A stretch of DNA of 64,000 bases, from the NCBI GenBank assembly GCA_002396645.1, contig DGYI01000015.1, forward strand, positions 62,001 to 126,000, in the 5' to 3' direction. The notes under the pieces were generated by a model that saw nothing but the letters and a program-made list of their open reading frames with translations, had not been told where the DNA came from and ran no database searches. Below are positions 1 through 7,399 of this stretch, one piece after another. Position numbers and translations under genes: made by a program. The stretch's first letter is position 1, and each line of letters begins with the position of its first letter. Source of the stretch: Firmicutes bacterium UBA5010. Lineage in GTDB: Bacteria; Bacillota; Clostridia; Tissierellales; Sedimentibacteraceae.

Positions 1-391
1 CATTGAATATCTTGCTTATATCGATATTTTTAACATAATTATTTATCATCGCAAGCTCTTCGTGGCATATGTCAATTAACAGCTGTTCCTTGTGAGTCAG
101 TTCATAAGCGGGCACAGGATTGGACGCGTATAGATTTTGTATCTGAACTTCGTTTTTGCTGGATATTACACTATATTTTCTGAACTCATATTTAAGCTCG
201 TTAAAGTTCTCAAAGCCCCAAGCATTGCAAGCGTTAAGTATTGTGACCTCCGTTACCTTAGTGGCTATACTGAGGTCTTTCAATGTTATAAAGCACATTA
301 TATGAGGATCATTAAGCATATAATCAGCTAGCTTTTTTTGCTTTGTCGTCATTGTTTTATATTTTTCTTTAAGTAAATCTACAACATTCAT
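1..391 (-). CDS. RpiR/MurR-family transcriptional regulator (partial, C-terminus off window)
   Basis: About 130 N-terminal residues can be read on the minus strand from the ATG at 391; the rest lies beyond the left edge. The start reads MNVVDLLKEKYKTMTTKQKK and continues LADYML, then LSIATKVTEVTILNACNAWG. This is the N-terminal helix-turn-helix layout of the RpiR family (HTH_6). Family members usually carry a C-terminal SIS sugar-phosphate-binding domain, which cannot be seen here. A promoter with good spacing lies upstream at 428-456. The sugar or amino-sugar ligand is unknown. Confidence is good for family and low for function. Confidence 0.8.
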   Translation of the reverse strand, partial: MNVVDLLKEKYKTMTTKQKKLADYMLNDPHIMCFITLKDLSIATKVTEVTILNACNAWGFENFNELKYEFRKYSVISSKNEVQIQNLYASNPVPAYELTHKEQLLIDICHEELAMINNYVKNIDISKIFN

Positions 392-427
392 AAAGCTATA
401 CCATCCATTCAAATTATACTAAATACT

Positions 428-456
428 ATAATATACCATATTGAAAATTTTGTAAA
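428..456 (-). promoter_or_regulatory. Sigma-A-type promoter for the RpiR gene
   Basis: On the minus strand TTTACA (451-456) and TATTAT (428-433) are separated by 17 bp, about 37-42 bp upstream of the start codon at 391. Imperfect TTTGTCA/TGACAAA repeats at 480-516, between this promoter and the folT promoter, could be an operator, but no binding protein can be assigned. Confidence 0.5.
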
Positions 457-508
457 GAAAAATTTACTGTTTAAATATTTTGTGACAAAAACTTTGTCAA
501 AATACTTA

Positions 509-537
509 GTGACAAAGGAAGCAATTTATGTTATCAT
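509..537 (+). promoter_or_regulatory. Promoter for the THF riboswitch-folT transcript
   Basis: GTGACA (509-514) and TATCAT (532-537) are separated by 17 bp. Each matches consensus at five of six positions. Predicted initiation falls just before the riboswitch that begins near 551. Confidence 0.5.
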
Positions 538-550
538 TTTGATATTATAA

Positions 551-644
551 ACAGAGTGGATAAGGTGCGTAAAGTGTTAAGAGATGGGAGGTCGCTCTTA
601 AACGAAAGACTATAGGTCTGCGGTATCTTGTCGCTTCCGCTGTT
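551..644 (+). ncRNA. Tetrahydrofolate (THF) riboswitch
   Basis: The stretch carries the conserved blocks of the THF aptamer in order: GAGTGGATAAGG, GCGTAAAGTG, TGGGAGGTCGC, ACGAAAG, GCGGTATCTTG and TTCCGCT. The outer helix pairs AGAGTGGA near 553 with TTCCGCT near 635. THF riboswitches typically control folate transporter genes in Firmicutes, and the next gene is a folT-like S component. No strong terminator is obvious between aptamer and gene; the gene's RBS is at 728-733, so control at translation initiation is plausible. A covariance-model search (Rfam THF) would settle it. Confidence 0.85.
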
Positions 645-738
645 AAAGTATTAATATGCATAAATTTAATATTAATATATTTATTATTTGCGGAAGTATT
701 ACTTTGTAACTAAAAGTTGTAATCAACAGGAGGTTAAA

Positions 739-1506
739 GTGAAAGGTAATACTTTTTCTATGTCTAAACAGTTTTCTGTCACTAATCTAACAAGGACAGG
801 CATACTCATTTCGATGAGCTTAGTTTTAAATTTAATTTTTCTTTTCTACATCCCGGTTGTTGGCTTTAATGCGGTTAAAGTCACATTTTCTACAGCAATA
901 ACCATGCTTACGGGTATTGTCTGCGGACCGGTCATGGGATTTTTCTCCGGAGCTATAGTAGATATTTTAACTTGTATAATCAAGCCGGCAGGTCCATACT
1001 TCCCTGGATTCACACTTGCTGCAGGATTAAGCGGCTTAATACCGGCGCTTATATACAAATATCTTAAAAAAGACAGTATGAATTATAATCTGCTAAACAC
1101 AGTTTTTATAGCCGTACTCTCTGCCGGATGTGTAGGTGCTTTTATAATCAAGGACTTGCTTAGTTTTGAGAACAGTACATTGTATTATAACGGTGAGCCT
1201 TTGAATGTATTGTTTGTTATAGGATTTCTGGTACTTGCCGCAGCTTATATAATAGTTCCGATAATTATAACATCGAGATTCAATTTTAGCGTAAAGGTAG
1301 ACAAGATATTATTCACCGTAAGTGTAAGTCAATTTATTACTTCAATATTATTAAATACTTACTTCTTATCAGTTGTATTCGGAAAAGGCTATTTGGCATT
1401 TTTACCGGCAAGAATTATATCAAACTTTTTCTTAATACCTATATATACGATAGTTATAGCAGCCATTCTAAGTGCTGTAGAAAAAAGATTTAAACTTGAT
1501 ATATAG
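739..1506 (+). CDS. folT: Folate ECF transporter S component, FolT-type
   Basis: The product is a membrane substrate-binding (S) component of an energy-coupling-factor vitamin transporter, about 255 residues with roughly six hydrophobic segments. The stretch VCGPVMGFFSGAIVDIL followed by KPAGPYFPGFTLAAGLSGLI is typical of folate-family S components. The GTG at 739 is chosen because AGGAGG (728-733) sits 5 bp upstream; a TTG 51 bp earlier has no RBS. The gene is longer than the usual ~170-200 residues and has an extra C-terminal membrane stretch. No EcfA/EcfT genes are nearby, so it probably uses a shared ECF module encoded elsewhere. The upstream THF riboswitch makes folate the likely substrate. 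Confidence 0.85.
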   Translation: MKGNTFSMSKQFSVTNLTRTGILISMSLVLNLIFLFYIPVVGFNAVKVTFSTAITMLTGIVCGPVMGFFSGAIVDILTCIIKPAGPYFPGFTLAAGLSGLIPALIYKYLKKDSMNYNLLNTVFIAVLSAGCVGAFIIKDLLSFENSTLYYNGEPLNVLFVIGFLVLAAAYIIVPIIITSRFNFSVKVDKILFTVSVSQFITSILLNTYFLSVVFGKGYLAFLPARIISNFFLIPIYTIVIAAILSAVEKRFKLDI

Positions 1507-1523
1507 ATTTCGCACTAAGATTT

Positions 1524-1554
1524 GCCGTAGGATTTTGAAGTCCTGCGGCTTTTC
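1524..1554 (+). terminator. Rho-independent terminator of folT
   Basis: GCCGTAGGA (1524-1532) pairs with TCCTGCGGC (1541-1549), with one G-U pair and an 8-nt loop. TTTTC follows. It starts 18 bp after the folT stop codon. Confidence 0.8.
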
Positions 1555-1576
1555 TATGCCCTAAATTCTCTGATAG

Positions 1577-1804
1577 CTAAACTTTATTGAGGTAACGACT
1601 TATTTTTGGATGTATTCCATATCCGACATTATAAATTCACTTACATCAGCAGGATTGCATATTGAATTTTTCAACGAATTTACAGAAAACTTTTATAATC
1701 TGGGTGACATGGAACGGCTTGAATATGGATTATACCGTTATAAATATAACACAGATAAATATCCAATGTCGTTTAGTTTAAAAGCTACAGTTTATAATAA
1801 ATAA
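1577..1804 (+). pseudogene. Remnant of a class I SAM-dependent methyltransferase (C-terminus only)
   Basis: The frame reads TYFWMYSISDIINSL, then GLHIEFFNEF, then DMERLEYGLYRYKYNTDKYP, and ends MSFSLKA. This is the C-terminal tail typical of small SAM methyltransferases, where the residues before the ATG at 1610 (TYFW) already belong to the conserved motif. The Rossmann domain with the SAM-binding glycines is absent, and a stop (1574-1576) closes the frame upstream. It follows the folT terminator with no promoter or RBS, so it looks like a decayed fragment. Confidence 0.65.
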
Positions 1805-1890
1805 GCTTCACAAATTTATAGCAATGTGAAGATGATAAATTCCTGTTTCTAAATAATAAACATTTTGCCAGTAATCGCAACCATAGCGAA

Positions 1891-1932
1891 AGCCGCTCTT
1901 CGGACTGAAAATTCTCAATCTGCTGAGCGGCT
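1891..1932 (-). terminator. Long-loop hairpin, possible terminator of the nitroreductase gene
   Basis: AGCCGCTC (1891-1898) pairs exactly with GAGCGGCT (1925-1932) across 26 nt. It lies just downstream of the nitroreductase stop on the minus strand. The following U-tract is weak, so termination is uncertain. Confidence 0.35.
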
Positions 1933-1946
1933 TCATCAACTTAAAA

Positions 1947-2807
1947 TCATATATTGCAATATCCCACGATTACATAATCTTCGGGTATATTATAATTCTT
2001 CTCAGGGTGATTCAATTCCCAAGTTATATCTGTCAGCGTCGCATCTACTATTGCTTCAAAGTACAGCATAACTATTCCGGAGTCTATTTCTTCTTCATAA
2101 GTTCCTGTATGTTCATCATCTCTTACAGCCAAAACCACTGTGTCATCATCCAGTATAAATCTCCATGGCTGTCTGTTAAGAGTGGACGGAGCCAGCCTAG
2201 CATAGTGAAATGCGTTTAAAAGAGCTCTATTCTCAAGCTCATGTGCTGTTGCATTGTTTCCCCAGCTGTTTAAGTAAACTATATCTTCAACCCCAAGTCT
2301 TTCCGATATATTATCCGCAACTTTTGCCAGCTTTGTTTTGGACTCATTTTCTCCTATTTTATGTATATTGATAATCTTAGTTTTGTTAGCATCGTAGCCC
2401 AATGCTATAATAGCAACAACTTCCTTATCACTCTCAATGCCTAAATTACTCTTTACCAAATCGCTGTCATTAAAAGTAACCCAACATGAGCCGATTTGCA
2501 TATCAAGTGCCTTAAGAACAATTTCTTCACCTATATATCCTGCATTTTTAATGTAGTTATCCTTTTTTTCCGACAGCAATATAATATAGTTCGGAGCATC
2601 AAGCATAAAGCCTTGGTATCCTGCCTTACCGTTGAGATTTTCAAACACTTCATTTCCCATAGCAATAGCTTCTACTTCAATATCGGTTGCTAATTTTTTT
2701 GCTTTGTCAACGTAATCCTTTAATTCTCTTATATCTTCATCCTTTAAACTCTTTCTTTTATAGTCTCTGACAGATTTTCTGTTTGATATAAGCTTTTTGT
2801 AATCCAT
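1947..2807 (-). CDS. Nitroreductase-family protein
   Basis: A putative FMN-dependent, NAD(P)H-using oxidoreductase of about 286 residues. The N-terminus MDYKKLISNRKSVRDYKRKS is the usual start of the family (SRRSVR-type FMN phosphate-binding segment). Further on, LDAPNYIILLSEK, GYIGEEIVLKALDMQIGSCWV and APSTLNRQPWRF are recognisable family segments. The APSTLNRQPWRF motif occurs late in the protein, which suggests a rearranged two-part nitroreductase fold. The ATG at 2807 is preferred because GGAGGG lies just upstream; an in-frame start at 2858 has no RBS. The physiological substrate is unknown. Confidence 0.75.
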   Translation of the reverse strand: MDYKKLISNRKSVRDYKRKSLKDEDIRELKDYVDKAKKLATDIEVEAIAMGNEVFENLNGKAGYQGFMLDAPNYIILLSEKKDNYIKNAGYIGEEIVLKALDMQIGSCWVTFNDSDLVKSNLGIESDKEVVAIIALGYDANKTKIINIHKIGENESKTKLAKVADNISERLGVEDIVYLNSWGNNATAHELENRALLNAFHYARLAPSTLNRQPWRFILDDDTVVLAVRDDEHTGTYEEEIDSGIVMLYFEAIVDATLTDITWELNHPEKNYNIPEDYVIVGYCNI

Positions 2808-2909
2808 AGTTCCCTCCATATTCTCAACTGAGATTTTGCAATTTCTGTGTATTAGCACTTAGCTCATACAATTATTCTAATTAAATATTTTGATCCTCAA
2901 TCGGGAAAT

Positions 2910-3746
2910 TTAAAATGCTACTACTATTCCTCCGTCATCCGCATAAACAGTGCTCAATCCACCTGCTTTAAATATAAGTATATCCTTAAATTTATATCTT
3001 TTTAAAAGCTCCTCTTTTAAGCTTTCCGCCTTTATTTTTGCATTTGAGTGAGTTATACCAAGTATAGTATTTTCAAAATCTATGTTATATTCGCCAATCA
3101 TATCTATTAATCTGTTAAAGGCTTTTTTATTGCCTCTTATCTGCTCAACAAGAACTATTTCGCCGTTGCCGTTTTCGCCCATTATAGGAACAATGTGCAA
3201 AAGAGATGCTACCATAGCCTTAACTCCGCTGATTCTGCCGTTTTTAGCCAGATTGTCAAGTGAATCCAAAATAAACAGCGTTTTTAATTTAGATATATAT
3301 TTATTTGTTGCATCAACTATATCATTAAAGTTTAAATTTTCCTTAATCAGCTGCTTTACCTTAAGTGCCACCAATGTTGCGCCGGAAGATGCAGATTTAG
3401 TATCAAAAATGTGTACTAAAGCTTCAGGCATCTTTTCTAAAAACATGTTTTTTGCCAAAACCGCGCTGTTATAAGACCCGCTCAATGCGGCTGAAATCGT
3501 AACGACAAAAGATGCCCCTTCCTTAGAAAATGAATTCATATATTCATCCGGAGAAGGACAGGCTGTTTTTATCTGCTTTCTGCTTGACTTCATTTTAGTA
3601 ATCAATTCTTCTGTATTTAAGTTAAGGTCTGTTATTTCATCATTATCAATTAATATTTTAAATGGTACTCTATCAATTTCTTCTGAAATAACTTCTTTGT
3701 CATCACTAAAGTCAATACTGCTATCAACAATTATTTTATTTTCCAT
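2910..3746 (-). CDS. DegV-family fatty-acid-binding protein
   Basis: A 278-residue cytoplasmic protein of the DegV fold. DSSIDFSDD near the N-terminus, TACPSPDEYMNSF near residue 60 and ISAALSGSYNSA are the DegV signatures around the lipid-binding pocket. In Firmicutes FakB, a DegV protein, presents exogenous fatty acids to the kinase FakA. No FakA/DAK gene is adjacent, so this could be a FakB paralogue with unknown lipid preference. AGGAG lies 8 bp upstream of the ATG at 3746. Confidence 0.85.
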   Translation of the reverse strand: MENKIIVDSSIDFSDDKEVISEEIDRVPFKILIDNDEITDLNLNTEELITKMKSSRKQIKTACPSPDEYMNSFSKEGASFVVTISAALSGSYNSAVLAKNMFLEKMPEALVHIFDTKSASSGATLVALKVKQLIKENLNFNDIVDATNKYISKLKTLFILDSLDNLAKNGRISGVKAMVASLLHIVPIMGENGNGEIVLVEQIRGNKKAFNRLIDMIGEYNIDFENTILGITHSNAKIKAESLKEELLKRYKFKDILIFKAGGLSTVYADDGGIVVAF

Positions 3747-3845
3747 TAATTACTCCTATTCTTTATTTATAATTTTATTTTTTATATCATAAAGATATTA
3801 TATTATATCCAAATCTACTGCATGCTAAACTACATTGAACATTTA

Positions 3846-4757
3846 TTACAATATGGTACCGGGTCCCAGCAGTTTTGATTTCTTAACATTTTCTTCAAGT
3901 TCAATTATTAATTGTTCCTTTGTCTGTCCGGAATAATCAATTACTGACCCGTTAAATTGCAATTCGGAGCCGTCATATAATATTATAGTCTTTTTTAGTG
4001 ATTTCTTCAACCTGTCAATTAATATTTTTGCTATATCTGTATCAATATTATTATAAACAATCAAAAACTTATCTCCAAAATATCTGCATGCAAGATCTAT
4101 CTTTCTCGTGTTAGAAATTATACAATCTGCTATTTGAACAAGCATCTTATCCGCAAGTTTAAATCCGTAGTCTAAATTAAGTTGTTTAAAATTTAAAAAA
4201 TCTATCAGCAATAAGGAAAATCCCATATTTTCTTCTTTGTAATTTCTTATGCTGGTGTCTAAGCTGTCTATAACAAATTGATAGTTATAAAGCCTGGTCA
4301 GTATGTCCTCATCATTTTTTCTTCTCAAATCTTCCTGTAAATATTCAATTTGTCTGTTTTTTTCAAATAGTATTCTGGATATTTGTTTTTTATCAGTTAT
4401 ATCCTGTATAATTATATGAAAGACACCCTTGTCATATCCAAATATAAATAGCTTTAAAAATTTATTAAAACAGTCAAAATATTGCTCAATTATTTTGCAA
4501 TCGTTTGTCATCGCAGAATTCACAATAATAGAGCACCAATCAAATATGGAGGTTTTTGTGCTGGGGCATACTTCAGAAAATTTCTTATTTACGGCTTCAG
4601 AATCCATAATTCCCGTAATATCATAAAAATGTTTATTGGCGTAAATTATGTATAGTTCATTTTCATCCGTAACATCATTATATTTAATTTCACATGTTAT
4701 AAAAGGTTCAAAATAGTTTGCCATAATATTATAACTGTTTAGATTTGAATTATCCAT
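3846..4757 (-). CDS. PAS-GGDEF protein with a degenerate diguanylate-cyclase active site
   Basis: A soluble 303-residue protein with an N-terminal PAS-like sensor (about residues 15-120, ending IIIQDITDKK), a short coiled coil (about 125-145) and a C-terminal GGDEF-like domain. The domain has the right order (ILTRLYNYQFV, then LLLIDFLNFKQLN, then ACRYFGDKFLIVY), but the active-site GGDEF is FGDKF. The first glycine and the catalytic acidic residue are replaced. An RxxD inhibitory site is not evident. Such domains usually no longer make c-di-GMP and act as binding or scaffold modules. No EAL gene is nearby. Inactivity is inferred from the motif only. Confidence 0.75.
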   Translation of the reverse strand: MDNSNLNSYNIMANYFEPFITCEIKYNDVTDENELYIIYANKHFYDITGIMDSEAVNKKFSEVCPSTKTSIFDWCSIIVNSAMTNDCKIIEQYFDCFNKFLKLFIFGYDKGVFHIIIQDITDKKQISRILFEKNRQIEYLQEDLRRKNDEDILTRLYNYQFVIDSLDTSIRNYKEENMGFSLLLIDFLNFKQLNLDYGFKLADKMLVQIADCIISNTRKIDLACRYFGDKFLIVYNNIDTDIAKILIDRLKKSLKKTIILYDGSELQFNGSVIDYSGQTKEQLIIELEENVKKSKLLGPGTIL

Positions 4758-5014
4758 TATAAACTGACCCCTCCTAAGTGTATTTATTCTTGATCTAAGT
4801 CTTAACTTATGATTAGTATATATTGTAAAATAGATATTATATAGATAATACTATAATTCACAAAATTATACAAATAACTTTTTTATTTTTTGTAAATTTT
4901 GTTATTTCGGCAAAGGGGCACAGTCCTGACTAAGTATAGTCATACAAAGAAAGATATTTGTCATCAGGAATAATAGTGTTAGTATTATTATGTCATGAAT
5001 AAATATAATTATGT

Positions 5015-5179
5015 TTATCCACACTTGTGGATAGATTGTGGATAAATAAATGTACAAAATAGTATGGTTTTTTATAAAATAAAAATTTTTATATTTTTTA
5101 AAAAAATTGTTGACAAAAAACACTGTTAATATTTAGTCTTTAGATAGTTGTGCACAATTTTATCCACAGCTGTTGATAA
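5015..5179. other. DnaA-box cluster in a gene-free AT-rich interval
   Basis: Two groups of DnaA-box-like 9-mers lie in the 670-bp gap between 4758 and 5427. Group 1 is TTATCCACA (5015-5023), TGTGGATAG (5026-5034) and TGTGGATAA (5037-5045). Group 2 is TGTGCACAA (5149-5157, weak), TTATCCACA (5160-5168) and TGTTGATAA (5171-5179). Within both groups the starts are exactly 11 bp apart. The DNA between is almost pure A/T, and another weak box, TGTTGACAA, is at 5108-5116. No dnaA, dnaN or rep gene is adjacent. I see no convincing coding sequence in the gap. Confidence 0.65.
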
Positions 5180-5386
5180 CTCATGTTGTAATCGAACATA
5201 TTTTTAGTAATTAAATTTTAATTTCATTTTTGTAATATTTCAATCAAATTATTAAATAAAAGTAAAAATCAAGTTAAGATATTATATTAAAAAATAGTTT
5301 GAAAAATATATTTTTTATAAATATGCGTTTACAAGTCAGCATTTCAGATGTTTCTACAAAAATACCTTTTTTTTGTGAATATATAT

Positions 5387-5426
5387 CCAAAAGAAAAAAC
5401 TCAGGTTTCCTGAGTTTTTCTTTTGG
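5387..5426 (-). terminator. Terminator of the Ldh2-type dehydrogenase gene (bidirectional shape)
   Basis: An extended hairpin with core CTCAGG/CCTGAG (5400-5405 and 5409-5414) and A/T-rich flanking arms that also pair, starting immediately after the dehydrogenase stop codon. The minus-strand transcript ends the stem with a U-rich arm. Confidence 0.8.
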
Positions 5427-5427
5427 A

Positions 5428-6525
5428 TTAAAATTTATATCCCAATTGATATTTGTCATTCAGTTCATTTATTTGTTTGAGCAGAACTTCATTCATCGGT
5501 ACGCCTTTATCTTTTCTATACTGATAAGTTAAATATTCCTTTTCTCCGGCAGTATATATTCTATCGTATCCCGGCGCCTTCCTAGAGCTTCTGAGTTCTC
5601 TTAAAATATCGCCTGTTTGCTTTCTGAACTTTTCTATTTCCACAAAATTTTCAATATTGATAGCTATAAAAAAATGTCCTAATTTATAAGGCTTCTTATT
5701 TCCATTTTCATCAACATCAGTCAATGTCTTCATAAATGGCCCTAAGTGAAGAGCAGACGACAATATCTCAACCACCGTAGCATACCCGTAGCCCTTATAT
5801 CCTGCAAGCTCCTCTCCTACTCCGCCAAGAGGTGTCAATGCAGCCTTTCCTTTTGTCAGATCAATAAGTACTTGTTCAGTGTCAGTCCTCACATTGCCTT
5901 CATCATCTATAACCCAACCCTCGGGAAGCATTTTGCCTTCTCTTTCATATTTTTCTATCTTTCCTCTTTGAGAAGTCGAAGTAGCACAGTCAAGCAGGAA
6001 GTCAAACTCCTCATCAGTAGGTATTGCAAAGGTAAGAGGATTTGTTCCGAGCATATTCTCTACACCGAAGGTAGGTGCTATCGAAGGTCTTGCGTTTGTC
6101 CCGGTTATACCTATCATTCCAGCTTTCGATGCCATAAGCGGATAATATCCGGCAAAGCCATAGTGAGAAGAATTTTTCACCGTTACCATTCCCATACCAT
6201 AAACCTTTGCCTTTTCTATAGCTATTTCCATAGCTCTTTTACCGGCAACATGCCCCATACCATCATTGGCATCCAATATAGCTGTAGTGTAGCTTTCTTT
6301 TACTATCTCTGTATCAGTAACAGGATTTAATATGCCTGAATTAATTCTGTCTACATATATGGGTTTAAATCTGCCTATGCCATGAGAATCTATACCAAGC
6401 TTATCTGATGAAATAAGTACATCTGCAATAATTTTAGCTTCATCCTCCGGAGCTCCAAGCTTGACAAAAACATCTTCCATGAATTTTTCTAATAAATCAA
6501 AATTAATATATTTAGTATCATCCAT
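5428..6525 (-). CDS. Malate/L-lactate dehydrogenase family (Ldh2) NAD(P)-dependent oxidoreductase
   Basis: A 365-residue protein of the Ldh2/MDH2 family, structurally distinct from classical Rossmann-fold malate and lactate dehydrogenases. SDKLGIDSHGIGRF near residue 45 carries the conserved SHG catalytic histidine region. VKNSSHYGFAGYYPLMA, GTNARPSIAPTFG and GTNPLTFAIP are further family blocks. Members reduce 2-oxo acids such as oxaloacetate, pyruvate, ureidoglycolate or delta-piperideine-2-carboxylate, so the exact substrate is open. GGGAGG at 6533-6538 precedes the ATG at 6525. The gene stands alone with its own terminator. Confidence 0.85.
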   Translation of the reverse strand: MDDTKYINFDLLEKFMEDVFVKLGAPEDEAKIIADVLISSDKLGIDSHGIGRFKPIYVDRINSGILNPVTDTEIVKESYTTAILDANDGMGHVAGKRAMEIAIEKAKVYGMGMVTVKNSSHYGFAGYYPLMASKAGMIGITGTNARPSIAPTFGVENMLGTNPLTFAIPTDEEFDFLLDCATSTSQRGKIEKYEREGKMLPEGWVIDDEGNVRTDTEQVLIDLTKGKAALTPLGGVGEELAGYKGYGYATVVEILSSALHLGPFMKTLTDVDENGNKKPYKLGHFFIAINIENFVEIEKFRKQTGDILRELRSSRKAPGYDRIYTAGEKEYLTYQYRKDKGVPMNEVLLKQINELNDKYQLGYKF

Positions 6526-6680
6526 TGTACCAACCTCCCAGATTTCTAATATTTACCTTTATTATAGAGCAAAATCTGGATTTTGTATATACTAATAGTC
6601 GATTAAAGATAGGATATGTACTTTTAAAAATTTGCTTGTTTACATTAAAGCTTTTAAAGCCATTGTGTTTAGCTATTACC

Positions 6681-7109
6681 TTATTCGACATTTACTATAT
6701 ACCATTCTCCATCAACTTTTTCTAAGTAAAAAATTACCTTGTCTTTTTCCTTTTGTCCGTCATATTTATAAGAAATATTAGCTTTAACTTCAGCACTTTT
6801 ACCCTTAACGCTGCTGTCTTTTATATCAATCGAAATTTTGGGACTTTCTTTGTCAGTAGTAAATTGAAGTAACGGAATTACGTCAATAAGGTCCTCTGCA
6901 TCAATATCCGCGATACCCCCGAATAATCCTGCCATGCCTTTAATAGCTCTGGCATAGGTCGGATGTATACAATCTAACATTCCATTTATGTCAAGCGTAT
7001 TATATGATTTTTCAAATTTTTTTATGACATTTGATGTGCCCGATGAACAGCTTGATAAAGAAATAAGTAAAATACATATTGTGATAATTAAAAAACCTCT
7101 TTTTTTCAT
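6681..7109 (-). CDS. Small lipoprotein of unknown function
   Basis: A 142-residue protein with a lipoprotein signal: charged MKKR, a hydrophobic core IITICILLISL and a lipobox LSSC cleaved before Cys21. The mature part (FEKSYNTLDINGMLDCIHPTYARAIKG, then VDGEWYIVNVE at the end) resembles the NTF2-like/DUF4878 fold, in which a small domain ends in a G-x-W-x-I/V strand. It is probably anchored outside the membrane. The AGGAGG RBS upstream of the ATG at 7109 is strong. No function can be assigned. Confidence 0.7.
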   Translation of the reverse strand: MKKRGFLIITICILLISLSSCSSGTSNVIKKFEKSYNTLDINGMLDCIHPTYARAIKGMAGLFGGIADIDAEDLIDVIPLLQFTTDKESPKISIDIKDSSVKGKSAEVKANISYKYDGQKEKDKVIFYLEKVDGEWYIVNVE

Positions 7110-7399
7110 TTCTACCTCCTCAAGTTTGAAAATTTTAAATATCTTAGCTATATTATATCAGATTTTGAGTAAATATGGTATATTTGCCTTAATTTTATAT
7201 TTAAAAAATTTGGATTTTTAAAATTTGCATAAAATATTCTCGCATAATTTATAAAAATCAATACATAATTTACTTTTTTATAACGAATAATTACATAGCA
7301 AAATGGAATTATAAAATTATAAATAATTATATATAAGGTTGAAATATCCTTTATTTTGTTGTAACATATATGTGTACTATTTTGAAAAGGAGAATCATA

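Noticed and set aside
137..331. Plus-strand 64-codon frame
   Set aside because: It lies on the opposite strand of the RpiR gene, whose protein is clearly conserved, and has no RBS.
5015..5179. Main chromosomal oriC
   Set aside because: No dnaA, dnaN, rpmH or gyr genes are adjacent and gene direction does not switch here; kept only as a DnaA-box cluster.
5274..5532. Short frames on both strands left of the Ldh2 gene
   Set aside because: They fall in the terminator and an AT-rich gap, overlap one another, and have no RBS.
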